NCBI GenBank assembly: GCA_025266875.1
Contig: JALLLT010000019.1
Span: 558,001-622,000, forward strand
DNA: 64,000 bases
Direction of reading: 5' to 3'
Source of the DNA: Fennellomyces sp. T-0311
Taxonomy: Eukaryota; Mucoromycota; Mucoromycetes; Mucorales; Lichtheimiaceae
Of the stretch, positions 46,518 through 60,873 are shown one piece after another. Each line of letters begins with the position of its first letter. The first letter of the stretch is position 1. Both the position numbers and the translations under genes were made by a program. The notes beneath the pieces are model-generated. The model saw nothing but the letters and a program-made list of their open reading frames with translations, searched no databases and was not told where the DNA came from.

Positions 46518-49500
46518 TATCAGCGATGGAATGCTTTTTGACTTATTTTAAAGCGGACTGCGTAGAAAAAATTCATTCTTGGGCGATTTACATCGAGACG
46601 TTTACATGTAGTAACGAAACTTGAATTCCCTGTGCCTTCTTTTTGGAACTTGTCGTTTTCGTATGGTGCAATCTATCTTGACCCGACGAAATTTTTTAGA
46701 TTTTTTAAAGCTATCTACTTCACAACGTCATGCATTCATCTAGTTTCTCTGCAAGATAATGATAGCTTATTATAGTTATAAGTGTAATTCTGTGAAAAAT
46801 TCTAAATTACCTCGTTTTCAAAAAGTAGGAACGATTTTAAAAATGGTGTTTAAGCAGGGGAGCAGTACAGGTGTTACACTTTTCATTATCCGCAATCCAT
46901 AAAAGAGCACTAGTGTAATAGGATTGTCCATCATTAGAGTCCTATCTTGCTGCTTATACCATGTGTGCGGTATTATAGAATTTGAAAGTACCCTCCAGAG
47001 TGTGTTATATCTTCTGAAATGTCAAAGTCGTATATTATAATCGATATGCCCCCTAATGATAACCGTGCCAGCACTTCACTTCTTCATTATTGCTAAATTA
47101 TAGGCAGTCTTCTTCATATAACACACGTCTACCGCTCATCCTACCTGGTATCTATACCGCTATAACCGATAAGGGTTAGCATATGCACATGCTTCTTCTT
47201 ATGTTAAATTTATCTGTATATTTTCAAAGTTTTATCTAAAGAGAGCTTTTGGAGAAAATTTGACCTTCCAAGGATCTTTGTGGTATCGCTTAACGAGAAA
47301 AGGCTTTCGAATGACGAGACCAGAAATAAGCTTATGTTTTATTGAAGGAAGTCACTTTCTATTTATACTGATGATGCGTCGGGACGGAGAAGGGGTCCAG
47401 GGCCAATAAAAACCATGAAGTTAAAACTATCTAATGTCGAATGGCCGAGAATAGACCAGTAAAAGTACAACTATCAGAGCCAATCAAGGGGTTGAGCCAA
47501 TGAGATCCATAGAAATAAGCGCCAAATGAGCTGGCATCAGGCGGAGACCTAAGTGTGTGCATTGACTTCAGAATACCTGCATTATATAAGGCACCCTTAA
47601 TTGCTTTGTGTCAAATAGTTTATATCTATAAAACGTGGCAGACCAAAAGAAAGGAAAAGGCGTTCCCGATCTGCGAACCCTAATTTTGGAAGTTGAGATG
47701 GAAACCAACAACAACAATTATACTATATGCACTGTGGGAAAGCCGATCTTGTTGAATCTTATTGGGTCTTGTTAAAACTGATCTTGTTGAATCTGGTTTT
47801 TTATTAAGTGAATAACAAGGACTAGATTGAACAAGTTTAGACTCGTTCCAATGAGGTTTGAACAAGTTTTCATGTATATATAATGTGTACTTTTCTAATA
47901 TTATTATGATATCGTTTTGCATGTCAAAAAGCATAAAGCTGACTTTTATTAGAATATTTTCCAACATGATACTAAAAGACTAATAGCTTAAGAGCGCCAA
48001 TGTCAAGTGAAGTGAGTGAAGTGTTTGCTGTAGTTAGGTGTGTGTGTGGACGAAGTAATTCGTGAGACTCTTTAGAGGAGAGATTTATTCCGGAAAAGAG
48101 AGAGAGAAACACAAATTGAAAATAGTCTATTCTTAAGCTACCGCATGTTACACCAGATACAACTCATTTGTCTCCCGATACCACTGGATACGACAGTGAG
48201 ACTTACCTGCTGATCAGCATATAGAGACAGAATCTGCAGACCCAAGGCTATATGCAAGACATCCTTACTATAATAGTCTCACTCAATGCGCCTGCAAAAC
48301 CAACTTGTCCATGGCGACCATCTCTTCTGTGACCACGGTCATGTTTCGCTTTCACTGACACTACTTACATAATTTGCCTGTTCTCCCCAGTAACGTTGTG
48401 TCGTTTGTTCTCAAACCGTACCCATTCCTGTTCATCACCCTCAATGTACGTATCATACATTGCCTCCATAGCTTTCACATCCATTTGCGTTGTCTAAATT
48501 AACGTTTGTATCTTCATGGTCGTCATATTCAATCAATACGCCCCATCGTTGTTGCCACTCTTGTCTTCTACATAAGCGTATCAATGCTATTTAACCATGG
48601 TTAGTTGTTCAAAATCCCATTGGAAATAATGCGATACAAACCACACCTACTTTCAGTCGTATACAGGCGGAAACTCTTCTCAGCCTGCTTGTCATAATGT
48701 TGATACTTTAGCCAAGGGTGCCGGAGGATAGTCCGCGTTCATAAACACAGGTACGTACAATATTCATCAAATTGTTCAAACCCACTCAACTTGGTGCTCT
48801 AGAACACGAAAGAAAATGTGTAAAGCATTCACGATACTAAGGCTGACGATATTAGAGGGTTCTTTCTTGTGGTCCGGGAAACCTTCCAAGCCTACGCATC
48901 GTATCGAGGGGCCGTAGAGCGACAGTCAGACATAACACTTGCCAATCCAGCTTATGCCGGATCTTTTTTGTGATGAAACAACCACAGATTAGAGTAATAG
49001 AAGATATTTCCTATCGGATAACACATATCGGTTCAACATCATCACGAAGTGTACCTACATAGTAACTTGTCCACATGGATTAAGAATTATACCGTATGGA
49101 TGAATGGGATAAACTCAACAGGAGATGGAATTGACTCCAATATAGCAATGCGGTCATTACATTGCATGGCGGATGTCAAAGACATACTCAGAACCGCATG
49201 GTCAGAACAAAGGAAAGGATCCTATACGTCCTCTATCCATTCAGGCAATTCTGAAGACGAAACACTATATAAACTGCCATCGCTATTCGTTAGACAAAAA
49301 GAGATAAAAGCATAGAGCGTTGCATTTCAATAAAGCATATCCGAAACTTCAAAGATACTTTTATAAGTCTCTTTTCATTCTTTGTACCGTTGATTCACTT
49401 CAATCAGTAGTGCTAAATTTAGAGAATTAAAACAGGATCAAAAATACAATATTGGTAAATATCTCAAGAGGCGCGCTTGAACTTTGTACAAAAAGCACAT

Positions 49501-50278
49501 CTTTTATGCTCTTCATTATTCTTCCATCCTGTTCCACGGCATTTCAAAAATAAGTTTTTGTGGGGTGATAAGTACTCCCTGGATCACCTGGTGAATCAAG
49601 CTTTATAGTCATGTTTAAGTCTGCTAGCATTGCTTCCCACTCAAATGTGTACATAAAGTGGATTAAACATGCAAAAAATCAATTATAACGTACATGTCTC
49701 AGATTATCTACCGTCTTTGACATTATCCTTATGCAATTATTGTGCTAGCCAATACGGAAGCCTATTGATAACTTTGGGAAATGTTCAAGTTTAGGCAGCT
49801 TTGAACGAATTTGTTGCTGATCGACGCTCATTTGCTGTCTTGAGGAATATCGAAGCATAAATTTTAAATATCGATGAAAAACATCGTGCGTATTGTACAG
49901 GACAGTGGACGCTTCTACCGCACTCAATTACTTACAACGACCACATTGCTAACGGCCATTCTGCAAGAACTTAAATATCATTTTTTAAAAAAAAGTTCAA
50001 GCATTGTAATCCTACAAGATGTAACAGAGTTCTTTAACGGAATCAATGAGTAAACTGCATCGTTGGGCACATGATAGACTTGTTGCTTTCACATTAGCCC
50101 AGTGCTTGAATATATTATACTATCGAAATATTGTAGCCATATCCATAAACAGACGGTTATATGCGCCTTAAAGTGAGCTATTAAAATTTAATTCTTTTGT
50201 TATTTTATGATTGAATTCTTATCGTTAGATCAAGCATTGCGAACCGACCACTTCCTAGCCGGTTAGATAGCCCTGAGA

Positions 50279-51891
50279 TTATGGAGATGGAGGCCATTCG
50301 TTCTCGACTGGTACAATAACTGTTGCTAAGGACGTGAATATACGAGTGGTTGTGGTGAGATCAGAAGTATCGGTTGTTGTAAAGGTGTGTGTTGCAGTGC
50401 TGAGAAGCGTAGTGGGGATAGTTGAGGTTAAAACTGTAGTAACGACATCTACTGTTGTTTCATGAGTGACTGTAGTAATCGCTGTATCGGTAGTTGTCAG
50501 TGTTTCAACACTTGTTGTTGTCGTTGTAGACTCTGTCATCGTGGTAGTTTCTGGTTCACAAGACGTCGATGAACTTGAAGGCTCTGGAGGTTCGTAGTCG
50601 GCGACAGGGAAACATCCTTGGTAAGATCCGCATTTGAAATCTTCAATCATTCTGCCCGGGGAATAGACATTATGACTGAACCATTTCCCGCCTAAGCGTT
50701 CTCCGTACTGCGGATAAACCAGACTCCATACTTACAATATTCATATTAGTGAGGTTTCCGTACACTGCTGTCTCAGTCACTGAAGATACTATATACCTTT
50801 TGGAGCCAATATCAACCCTTCGAATAACCCACCTCCAGTGAAACGGAGCGAAACCCTCGAACTAGACGTACTGAATTCGGAAGTGTCTGTTGTGACAGTA
50901 TATATATTGAAAATGGTTCGACAAGCTGGAAATCTGATACTAACATTGTCGGTGGTAATATATACTTCACCGTTTACCGTAACGGGTATCTAGAATTGAT
51001 TGGTTTATCGAATTTCGTGTGGACAGCTATCGAAGCTAGAAACTTACGTTGACAACAATTGTAAGGCCGTCTTCAATTATTTCACTTAGGTCTGGCCCTG
51101 GCCATCCGCTACCGCCAAAAAGTATACCATCGGGTGACGAGAGCGAGTCCGCTGGCTGCCCTGAGCATGTTCCTTGTGGTGACTTTGATGCGCAAGAATC
51201 CAAGGTAAATACATGGTAGCTGGGATGTGCAGGCTTGTCGCTAATACGGGTAACTTTTCCATCGGCATCAAACTTGTAATCGGGTGATAAGTCATAAAGG
51301 TATTTGGAAGCAGTTAAAAGACCATCATAGAGACTTGTAAAATCAATCGGGTTTTTGGAACTTTCCAATGAGCAGGATTCACCCACTGGGTTTACATCTC
51401 CAGTCACAGCCGATGATGAGTAGATGTTTCCATAGACGTCAAGTGTGGTTTTAGTGCTAATGGGAGAGCGAGCGACCAATCCATAGCTGTAAATATCGTT
51501 CGCTCCAAGCTGACAGTCCGCGGGATTTTCTTTAGCTACGGTCGACCCCTCTGCTGATGCTTCAGTATAGGTTCCATTACTTGCAACCGGTCCGGCAAAC
51601 CCTGACTTAGCATCTAAAATCGCATAAAAGTTGAGGACCATAAAGTGGTTGTACTATTATCAAAAATATTTATGATCAGAACACCTCGGATGTAGGTCAG
51701 ACAGCTGTTGGAACTCTTGATATCCTTACAATATCTCCCAGTGTACTAATTCCCTTCTCAAGTGGACATGCAGTGATATCTGGATTATTTTGTCGTGGTT
51801 GCCAGTCATGGGATATTGCTGGGTATGGTCCGTTGCACAATACAGTGTTTGCCACTGCCAAAAGTATCGCTGTTTGTCCGATGATTCGCAT
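50279..51891 (-). CDS. Array copy 3: choice-of-anchor A-like secreted protein
   Basis: Exons 51730-51891, 51048-51653, 50797-50989 and 50279-50730 join to 470 residues with no frameshift. Compared with copy 1, the Ser-rich repeat is reduced to a single unit (SSSSTSC before EPETTT). The core is the same, with a few replacements (for example YTEASAEGSTVAKENPADC, GGSGWPGPDLSEIIEDG). Exon 4 starts TATGGAGT instead of TAACGAGT, changing one residue to Trp. Its upstream spacer (spacer 3) carries the SINE-like insertion. Confidence 0.75.
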
Positions 51892-51921
51892 TAATAAAGA
51901 GCGAACAATGTTATGATTAGA

Positions 51922-51967
51922 TTCAAATAACTTCTCTTATTTGAACCATAATCTAAAGTATATATAC
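51922..51967 (-). promoter_or_regulatory. Array copy 3 promoter: TATA box and conserved hairpin
   Basis: The hairpin stem is identical to copy 1 while one loop base differs (CTTCTC instead of CTTCTT), 51922-51945. The TATATATA box follows. Confidence 0.65.
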
Positions 51968-53121
51968 TATCAGCGATGGAATGCTTTTTGACTTATTTTA
52001 AAGTGGACTGCATAAAAAAATTCATTCTTGGGTGACTTACATCGAGGCGTTTACATGTAGTAACGAAACTTGAATTCCCTGTGCCTTCTTTTTGAAACTT
52101 GTCGTTTTGTATGGTGCAATTTACCTTGACCCTACGAAAGTTTTTAGATTTTTTAAAGCTATCTACTTCACAACGTCATGCATTCATCTAGTTTCTCTGC
52201 AAGATAATGATAGCTTACTATAGTTATAAGTGCAATTCTGTGAAAAAATTTAAATTACCTCGTTTTCAAAAAGTAGAACCGATTTTAAAAATGGTGTTTA
52301 AGCAGAGGAGCAGTACAGATGCTACACTTTTCATTATCCGCAATCCATAAAAGAGCACTAGTGTAATAGGATTGTCCATCATTAGAGCCCTATCTTGCTG
52401 CTTATACCATGTGTGCGGTATTATAGAATTTGAAAGTACCCTCCAGAGTGTGTTATATCTTCTGAAATGTCAAAGTCGTATATTATAATCGATATGCCCC
52501 CTAATGATAACCGTGCCAGCACTTCACTTCTTCATTATTGCTAAATTATAGGCAGTCTTCTTCATATAACACACGCCTACCGCTCATCCTACTTGGTATA
52601 TATACAGCTATAACGGATAAGGGTTAGCATATGCACATGCTTCTTTTTACGTTAAATGAACTTGTATATTTCAAAGTTCTATATAAAGAGAGTTTTTGGA
52701 GAAAATTTGACCTTCCAAGGAACTTTGTGGTATGGCTTAACGAGAAAAGGCTTTTGAATGACGAGACCAGAAATAAGCTTATGTTTTATTGAAGGAAGTC
52801 ACTTTATATTTATACTGATGATGCGTCGGGAAGGAAAAGGGGTCCCAGGGCTTATAAAAACCCATGGTGAAGTTAAAACTATCTAATGCCGAATGAGGGG
52901 AGGGAGTAGACTACGGCAATAAAAATATAATTAGCAGACAGTGTAGGAAGACCGATCTTGTTGAATCTGGTTTTTTATCAAGTGAATAACAAGGACTAGA
53001 TTGAACAAGTTTTCATGTATATGTAATGTGTCCTTTTCTATTATTATTGTGATATAGTTTTGTATATCAAGTAGCTTAACGCTGACTTTTACTAGAATAT
53101 ATTCCAACATTATACTAAAAG

Positions 53122-53516
53122 CAGGGGGCAAAACTCCCAACCCAAGTTGGTAGAGCGTCTGTCTCGTAAAAGAGGAGGACTGTAGTTCGAATTCTACCTC
53201 ACCACAGTCAAGAGTTTTTAATGCCGCACGATCCTTGAAACCTATAATATCTGCTGACTGTCTTGTTTTCCGTTGAGACCACTAGATCTCCTATCTAGTT
53301 TCTCTCCGCCCTCCGTTACTCCGCACCAGGGCCACAAGGGCGTTCATTCGAAAAATCCTACCAGCAAAATTCTAGCTTAGTCTTCATTTCCCTTATAATT
53401 CATTGTATTCTGTATGCTTTCCTCTTGATATCACAAACTACGTACTGCAACTAGTCAGCAACCATACCCTACAGGGATAACTGCTAATTACGACCAGAAA
53501 TAAAAAATGTTTGAAC
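53122..53516 (+). mobile_element. tRNA-Thr-derived SINE-like insertion in spacer 3
   Basis: A 395-bp insertion is flanked by TATACTAAAAG at 53111-53121 and TATACTAAAAAG at 53517-53528. Its head (about 53129-53205) resembles a tRNA-Thr(CGU): GTTGGTAGAGCGTCTGTCTC with a CTCGTAA anticodon loop and a B box AGTTCGAATTCTACC. The anticodon stem and T stem no longer pair, so it is not a working tRNA. The body is unrelated sequence and the end is A-rich (AGAAATAAAAAATG). The matching spacer 2 sequence (ATACTAAAAGACTAATAGC, about 47969) lacks the insertion. Confidence 0.75.
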
Positions 53517-56096
53517 TATACTAAAAAGCTAATAGCTTAAGAGTGCCCATGTCATGTGAAGTGAGATTTACCTTCTGATCAGCGTATAAAGACAGAATCT
53601 GCAGACCCAAGGCTATATACAAGACATCCTTACTACAATAGTCTCACTCAATGCGCTTGCAAAACCAACTTGTCCATGACGACCATCTCTTCTGTGACCA
53701 CGGTCATGTTTCGCTTTCACTGACACTACTTACATAATTTACCTGTTCTCCCCAGTAACGTTGTGCCGTTTATTCTCAAACCGTACCCATTCCTGTTCAT
53801 CACCCTCAATGTACGTATCATACATTGCCTCCATAGCTTTCACATCCATTTACGTTGTCTAAATTAACGTTTGTATCTTCATGGTCGTCATATTCAGATC
53901 AATACGCCCCATCGCTGTTGCCACTCTTGTCTTCTACATAAGCGTATCAATGCTATTTAACCATGGTTAGTTGTTCAAAATCCCATTGGAAATAATGAGA
54001 TACAAGCCACACCTACTTTCAGTCGTATACTGGCGGAAACTCTTCTCAGCCTGCTTGTCATAATGTTGATACTTTAGCCAAGGGTGCCGGAGGATAGTCC
54101 GCGTTCATAAACACAGGTACGTACAATATTCATCAAATTGTTCAAACCCACTCAACTTGGTGCTCTAGAACACGAAAGAAAATGTGTAAAGCATTCACGA
54201 TACTAAGGCTGACGATATTAGAGGGTTCTTTCTTGTGGTCCGGGAAACCTTCCAAGCCTACGCATCGTATCGAGGGGCCGTAGAGCGACAGTCAGACATA
54301 ACACTTGCCAATCCAGCTTATGCCGGATCTTTTTTGTGATGAAACAACCACAGATTAGAGTAATAGAAGATATTTCCTATCGGATAACACATATCGGTTC
54401 AACATCATCACGAAGTGTACCTACATAGTAACTTGTCTACATGGATTAAGAATTATACCGTATGGATGGATGGGATAAACTCAACAGGAGATGGAATTGA
54501 CTCCAATATAGCAATGCGGTCATTACACTGCATGGCGGATGTCAAGACATACTCAGAACCGCATGATCAGAACAAAGGAAAGGATCCCATACGTCCTCTA
54601 TCCATTCAGGCAATTCTGAAGACGAAACACTATCTAAACTGCCATCGCTATTCATTAGACAAAAAGAGATAAAAGCATAGAGCGTTGCATTCAATAAAGC
54701 ACATCCGAAACTTCAAAGATACTTTTATCAGTTTCTTTTCATTCTTTGTACCGTCGATTCACTTCAAAGACCAACGTTCTGCGCTGAATTTCCATCGTTG
54801 ACCGAAAATTGCTCAAATTGCAGTACCCTTTTGGAGCCAACCTTTCGAGATGATTCCTGGTTCAATATCTACGCAGTGATCAAAAAGGACAAGAGCTGTT
54901 ATAAGTCGATAGTTGTGTGTCTTTTTCATGTAGATCTTAATGTCAGCTCACTTGTCAAGCGCAAACAAACCTTTTGTATTAAGTAGTATAAGTTACATTT
55001 TCCCTGAGACTTAAGCATATTATCAGCAATACTTGCCATACATCACTTTTTAATAAGGTTAACTATTGGATATTCGGCCATACAGGCTTATCTAGAGAAG
55101 CATATAATGTAAATAAAAAGTACTCCTTTGGTTTATCATCCAGTTATTAGTCGTGCTAAATTTTAGAGAACTAAAACAGGATCAAAAATACAATATTGGT
55201 AAATATCTCAAGAGGCGCGATTGGACTTTGTACAATAAAGCACATCTTTTATGTCCTTCATTATTCTTTTCGCTTATTTTATGATTCAAGGGTTGTGTTG
55301 TTGCAAATATGGTAGAACTTATTTGGTTTAGTTTTTTTTTCCATCCTGTTCCACGGCATTTCAAAAATAAGTTTTTGTGGAGTGATAAGTACTCCCTGGA
55401 TCACCTGGTGAATCAAGCTTTATAGTCATGTTTAAGTCTGCTAGCATTGCTTCCCACTCAAATGCGTACATAAAGTAGATTAAACATGCAAAAAATCAAT
55501 TATAACGTACATGTCTCAGATTATCTACCGTCTTTGACATTATCCTTACGCAATTATTGTGCTAGCCAATACAGAAGCCTATTGATAACTTTGGGAAATG
55601 TTCAAGTTTAGGCGGCTTTGAACGAATTTGTTGCTGATCGACGCTCATTTGCTACCTTGAGGAATATCGAAGCATAAATTTTAAATATCGATGAAAAACA
55701 TTGTGCATATTACATAGGACAGTGGACACTTTTATCGCACTCAATTACTTACAACGACCACATTGCTAACGGCCATTCTGCAAGAACTTGAATATCATTT
55801 TTTAAAAAAAAAGTTCAAGCATTGTAATCCTACAAGATGTAACAGAGGTCTTTAACGGAATCAATGAGTAAACTGCATCGTTGGGCACATGATAGACTTG
55901 TTGCTTTCACATTAGCCCAGTGCTTAAATATATTATACTATCGAAATATTGTAGCCATATCCATAAACGGACGGTTATATGCGCCTTACATTGAGCTATT
56001 AAAATTTAATTCTTTTGTTATTTTATGGTTGAATTCTTATCGTTAGATCAAGCATTGCGAACCGACCACTTCCTAGCCGGTTAGATAGCCCTGAGA

Positions 56097-57713
56097 TTAT
56101 GGAGATGGAGGCCATTCGTTCTCGACTGGTACAATAACTGTTGCTAAGGACGTGAATATACGAGTGGTTGTGGTGAGATCAGAAGTATCGGTTGTTGTGA
56201 AGGTGTGTGTTGCAGTGCTGAGAAGCGTAGTGGGGATAGTTGAGGTTAAAACTGTAGTAACGACATCTACTGTTGTTTCATGAGTGACTGTAGTAATCGC
56301 TGTATCGGTAGTTGTCAGCGTTTCAACACTTGTTGTCGTCGTTGTAGACTCTGTCATCGTGGTAGTTTCTGGTTCACAAGACGTCGATGAACTTGAAGGC
56401 TCTGGAGGTTCGTAGTCGGCGACAGGGAAACATCCTTGGTAAGATCCGCATTTGAAATCTTCAATCATTCTGCCCGGGGAATAGACATTATAACTGAACC
56501 ATTTCCCGCCTAAGCGTTCTCCGTACTGCGGATAAACCAGACTCGTTACTTACGATATTCATATTAGTATGTCGAGATCTCGGTACACCACTGTCTCAGT
56601 CACTGAAGATACTATATACCTTTTGGAGCCAATATCAACCCTTCGAATAACCCCCCTCCAGTGAAACGGAGCGAAAATATCGAACTAGACGTACTGAATT
56701 CGGAAGTGTCTGCTGTGACAGTATATATATTGAAAATGGTTCGACAAGTCGGAAATCCGATACTAATATTGCCATTTCGAAAAGATCCGACTAGGTTTTC
56801 GGTAACGGGTATCTAGAAGTGATTGGTTTATCGAATTGCGTGTGGACAGCTATCGACACTAGAACTTACGTTGACAACAATCGTAAGGCCGTCATCAATT
56901 ATTTCACTTAGGTCTGGTCCTGACCATCCGCTATGGCCGCCAAGTATACCTTCGGTTGACGAGAGCGAGTCCGCTGGCTGGCCTGAGCATGTTCCTTGCG
57001 GTGATTTTGATGCGCAAGAATCCAAAGTAAATACATGGTAGCTGGGGTGCGCAGGCTGGTCGCTAATACGGGTAACTTTTCCATCGGCATCAAACTTGTA
57101 ATCGGGTGATAAGTCGTAAAGGTATTTGGAAGCAGTTAAAAGACCATCATAGAGACTTGTAAAATCAATCGGGCTTTTGGAACTTTCCAATGCGCAGGAT
57201 TCACCCACTGGGTTTACATCTCCAGTCACAGCCGATGGTGAGTAGATGTTTCCATAGACGTCAAGTGTGGTTTTAGTGCTAATGGGAGAGCGAGCGACCA
57301 ATCCATAGCTGTAAATATCGTTCGCTCCAAGCTGACAGTCCGCGGGATTTTCTTTAGCTACAGTCGACCCCTCTGCTGATGATTCAATATAGCTTCCGTT
57401 ACTTGCAACCGGTCCGGCAAACCCTGACTGAGCATCTAAAATCGCATAAAAGTTGAGGACCATAAAGTGGTTGTACTATTATCGAAAATATTTATGATCA
57501 GAACACCTCGGATGTAGGTCAGACAGCTGTTGGAACTCTTGGTATCCTTACAATATCTCCCAGTGTACTAATTCCCTTCTCAAGTGGACATGCAGTGATA
57601 TCTGGATTATTTTGTCGTGGTTGCCAGTCATGGGATATTGCTGGGTATAGTCCGTTGCACAATGCAGTGTTTGCCACTGCCAAAAGTATCGCTGTTTGTC
57701 CGATGATTCGCAT
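56097..57713 (-). CDS. Array copy 4: choice-of-anchor A-like secreted protein
   Basis: Exons 57552-57713, 56870-57475, 56620-56812 and 56097-56548 join to 470 residues. The signal peptide has TALCNG where others have TVLCNG. A single Ser-rich unit precedes the Thr-rich tail, which is identical to copy 3 at protein level. Distinct replacements include SSTEGILGGHSGW and LESSKSPIDF preceded by GESCA. The frame is fully open with the same splice sites. Confidence 0.75.
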
Positions 57714-57743
57714 TAATAAAGAGCGAATAATGGTATGATTAGA

Positions 57744-57789
57744 TTCAAATAACTTCTCTTATTTGAACCATAATCTAAAGTATATATAC
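57744..57789 (-). promoter_or_regulatory. Array copy 4 promoter: TATA box and conserved hairpin
   Basis: Inverted repeat at 57744-57767 (CTTCTC loop, as copy 3) with the TATATATA box upstream on the minus strand. Confidence 0.65.
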
Positions 57790-58948
57790 TATCAGCGATG
57801 GAATGCTTTTTGACTTATTTTAAAGTGGACTGCGTGGAAAAAATTCATTCTTGGGCGATTTACATCGAGACGCTTACATGTTATAACGAAACTTGAATTC
57901 CCTGTGCCTTCTTTTTGAAACTTGTCGTTTTCGTATGGTGCAATTTCTCTTGACCCTACGAAATTTTTTAGATTTTTTAAAGCTATCTACTTCACAACGT
58001 CATGCATTCATCTAGTTTCTCTGCAAGATAATGATAGCTTATTATAGTTATAAGTGCAATTCTGTGAAAAAATTTAAATTACCTCGTTTTCAAAAAGTAG
58101 AAACGATTTTAAAAATGGTGTTTAAGCAGGGGAGCAGTACAGGTGTTACACTTTTCATTGTCCGGAACCCATAAAAGAGCACTAGTGTAATAGGATTATC
58201 CATCATTAGAGCCCTATCTTGCTGCTTATACCATGTGTGTGGTATTATAGAATTTGAAAGCACCCTCCAGAGTGTGTTATATCTTCTGAAATGTCAAAGT
58301 CGTATATTATAATCGATACGTCCCCTAATGATAACCGTGCCAGCACTTCACTACTTCATTATTACTAAATTATAGACAGTCTTCTTCATATAACACACGC
58401 CTACCGCTCATCCTACTTGGTATATATACAGCTATAACGGATAAGGGTTAGCATATGCACATGCTTCTTCTTACGTTAAATGAACTTGTATATTTCAAAG
58501 TTCTATATAAAGAGAGTTTTTGGAGAAAATTTGACCTTCCAAGGAACTTTGTGGTATGGCTTAACGAGAAAAGGCTTTTGAATGACGAGACCAGAAATTA
58601 GCTTATGTTTTATTGAAGGAAGTTACTTTCTATTTATACTGATGATGCGTCGGGAAGGAGAAGGGGTCCCAGGGCTTATAAAAACGCATGGTGAAGTTAA
58701 AACTATCTAATGCCGAATGGGGGGGGGGCGAATAGACCAGGGCAGTAAAAATATAATGAGCAGACACTGTGGGAAAACCGATCATGTTGAATATGGTTTT
58801 TTATTAAGTGAATAACAAGGACTAGATTGAACAAGTTTTCATGTTTGTGTAATGTGTCGTTTTCTAATATTATTGTGATATCGTTTTTGTATATCAAGTA
58901 GCTTAACGCTGACTTTTACTAGAATATATTCCAACATTATACTAAAAG

Positions 58949-59343
58949 CAGGGGGCAAAACTCCCAACCCAAGTTGGTAGAGCGTCTGTCTCGTAAAAGA
59001 GGAGGACTGTAGTTCGAATTCTACCTCACCACAATCAAGAGTTTTTAATGCCGCACGATCCTTGAAACCTATAATATCTGTTGACTGTCTTGTTTTCCGT
59101 TGAGACCACTAGATCCCCTAACTAGTTTCTCTCCACCCTCCGTTACTCCGCACCAGGGCCACAAGGGCGTTCATTCGAAAAATCCTACCAGCAAAATTCT
59201 AGCTTAGTCTTCATTTCCCTTATAATTCATTGTATTCTGTATGCTTTCCTCTTGATATCACAAACTACGTACTGCAACTAGTCAGCAACCATACCCTACA
59301 GGGATAACTGCTAATTACGACCAGAAATAAAAAATGTTTGAAC
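58949..59343 (+). mobile_element. tRNA-Thr-derived SINE-like insertion in spacer 4
   Basis: The same 395-bp element at the same position as in spacer 3, with the same flanking duplication (58938-58948 and 59344-59355) and nearly identical sequence. It was therefore copied with the unit, not inserted again. Confidence 0.75.
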
Positions 59344-60453
59344 TATACTAAAAAGCTAATAGCTTAAGAGTGCCCATGTCATGTGAAGTGAGATTTACCT
59401 TCTGATCAGCGTATAAAGACAGAATCTGCAGACCCAAGGCTATATACAAGACATCCTTACTATAATAGTCTCACTCAATGCGCCTGCAAAACCAACTTGT
59501 CCATGACGACCATCTCTTCTGTGACCACGGTCATGTTTCGCTTTCACTGACACTACTTACATAATTTACCTGTTCTCCGCAGTAACGTTGTGCCGTTTGT
59601 TCTCAAACCGTACCCATTCCTGTTCATCACCCTCAATGTACGTATCATACATTGCTTCCATAGCTTTCACATCCATTTGCGTTGTCTAAATTAACGTTTG
59701 TATCTTCATGGTCGTCATATTCAGATCAATACGCCCCATCGTTGTTGCCACTCTTGTCTTCTACATAAGCGTATCAATGCTATTTAACCATGGTTAGTTG
59801 TTCAAAATCCCATTGGAAATAATGAGATACAAGCCACACCTACTTTCAGTCGTATGCAGGCGGAAACTCTTCTCAGCCTGCTTGTCATAATGTTGATACT
59901 TTAGCCAAGGGTGCCGGAGGATAGTCCGCGTTTATAAACACAGGTACGTACAATATTCATCAAATTGTTCAAACCCACTCAACTTGGTGCTCTAGAACAC
60001 GAAAGAAAATGTGTAAAGCATTCACGATACTAAGGCTGACGATATTAGAGGCTTCTTTCTTGTGGTCCGGGAAACCTTCCAAGCCTACGCATCGTATCGA
60101 GGGGCCGTAGAGCGACAGTCAGACATAACATTTGCCAATCCAGCTTATGCCGGATCTTTTTTGTGATGAAACAACCACAGATTAGAGTAATAGAAGATAT
60201 TTCCTATCGGATAACACATATCGGTTCAACATCATCACGAAGTGTACCTACATAGTAACTTGTCTACATGGATTAAGAATTATACCGTATGGATGGATGG
60301 GATAAACTCAACAGGACATGGAATTGACTCCAATATAGCAATGCGGTCATTACATTGCATGGCGGATGTCAAAGACATACTCAGAACCGCATGATCAGAA
60401 CAAAGGAAAGGATCCTATACGTCCTCTATCCATTCAGGCAATTCTGAAGACGA

Positions 60454-60873
60454 TGCTAAATCAGAGAGAAGCAAGTGTAAAAGACAAATGTGTCAACGAG
60501 ACTCAAAAAGGTAACTGATTTATTTCATATGTTTTGCTCTCTCTATTTATAATAAATGCTTATCCATGATGGGATTTCCTTAAGCCGGTGCTTCCGTGAG
60601 TGATGTGTAATGTCAACCTTATTATCATTGAGCAGTTACGGATCGTGATGATTGATAGGATGAATGCTGACAGAGCATATCCGTGAAGAGACGCGTTGAC
60701 CGGAAGGTCGTGTCTATGAGTAACCTGATTGGCTGAGTATTTGGTAAGCATGAAGCTCAACGTTCCGATGTCGGAAGTGGGAAGCGGCGGTAAGGATGGA
60801 AAGCTCTTATTCGCTGACGGACAGCATAGATGACAAAGAAGCTTGTTAGGGTGTTTTCATGTTGGATACAACA
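60454..60873 (-). mobile_element. Solo LTR with 5-bp target duplication in spacer 4
   Basis: The 420-bp element reads TGTTGTATCCAAC... to ...TTTAGCA on the minus strand, with TG/CA ends. GACGA flanks it at 60449-60453 and 60874-60878. The uninterrupted sequence CTGAAGACGAAACACTAT is present in spacer 2 (about 49251) and spacer 3 (about 54618), which shows the exact insertion event. A TATAAATAGAGAG-like box lies inside. The ends differ from the 3959 family, so this is a second LTR family. Confidence 0.9.

Noticed and set aside
53129..53205. Functional tRNA-Thr gene
   Set aside because: Anticodon and T stems are broken, and the sequence sits at the head of a 395-bp insertion with target duplications.
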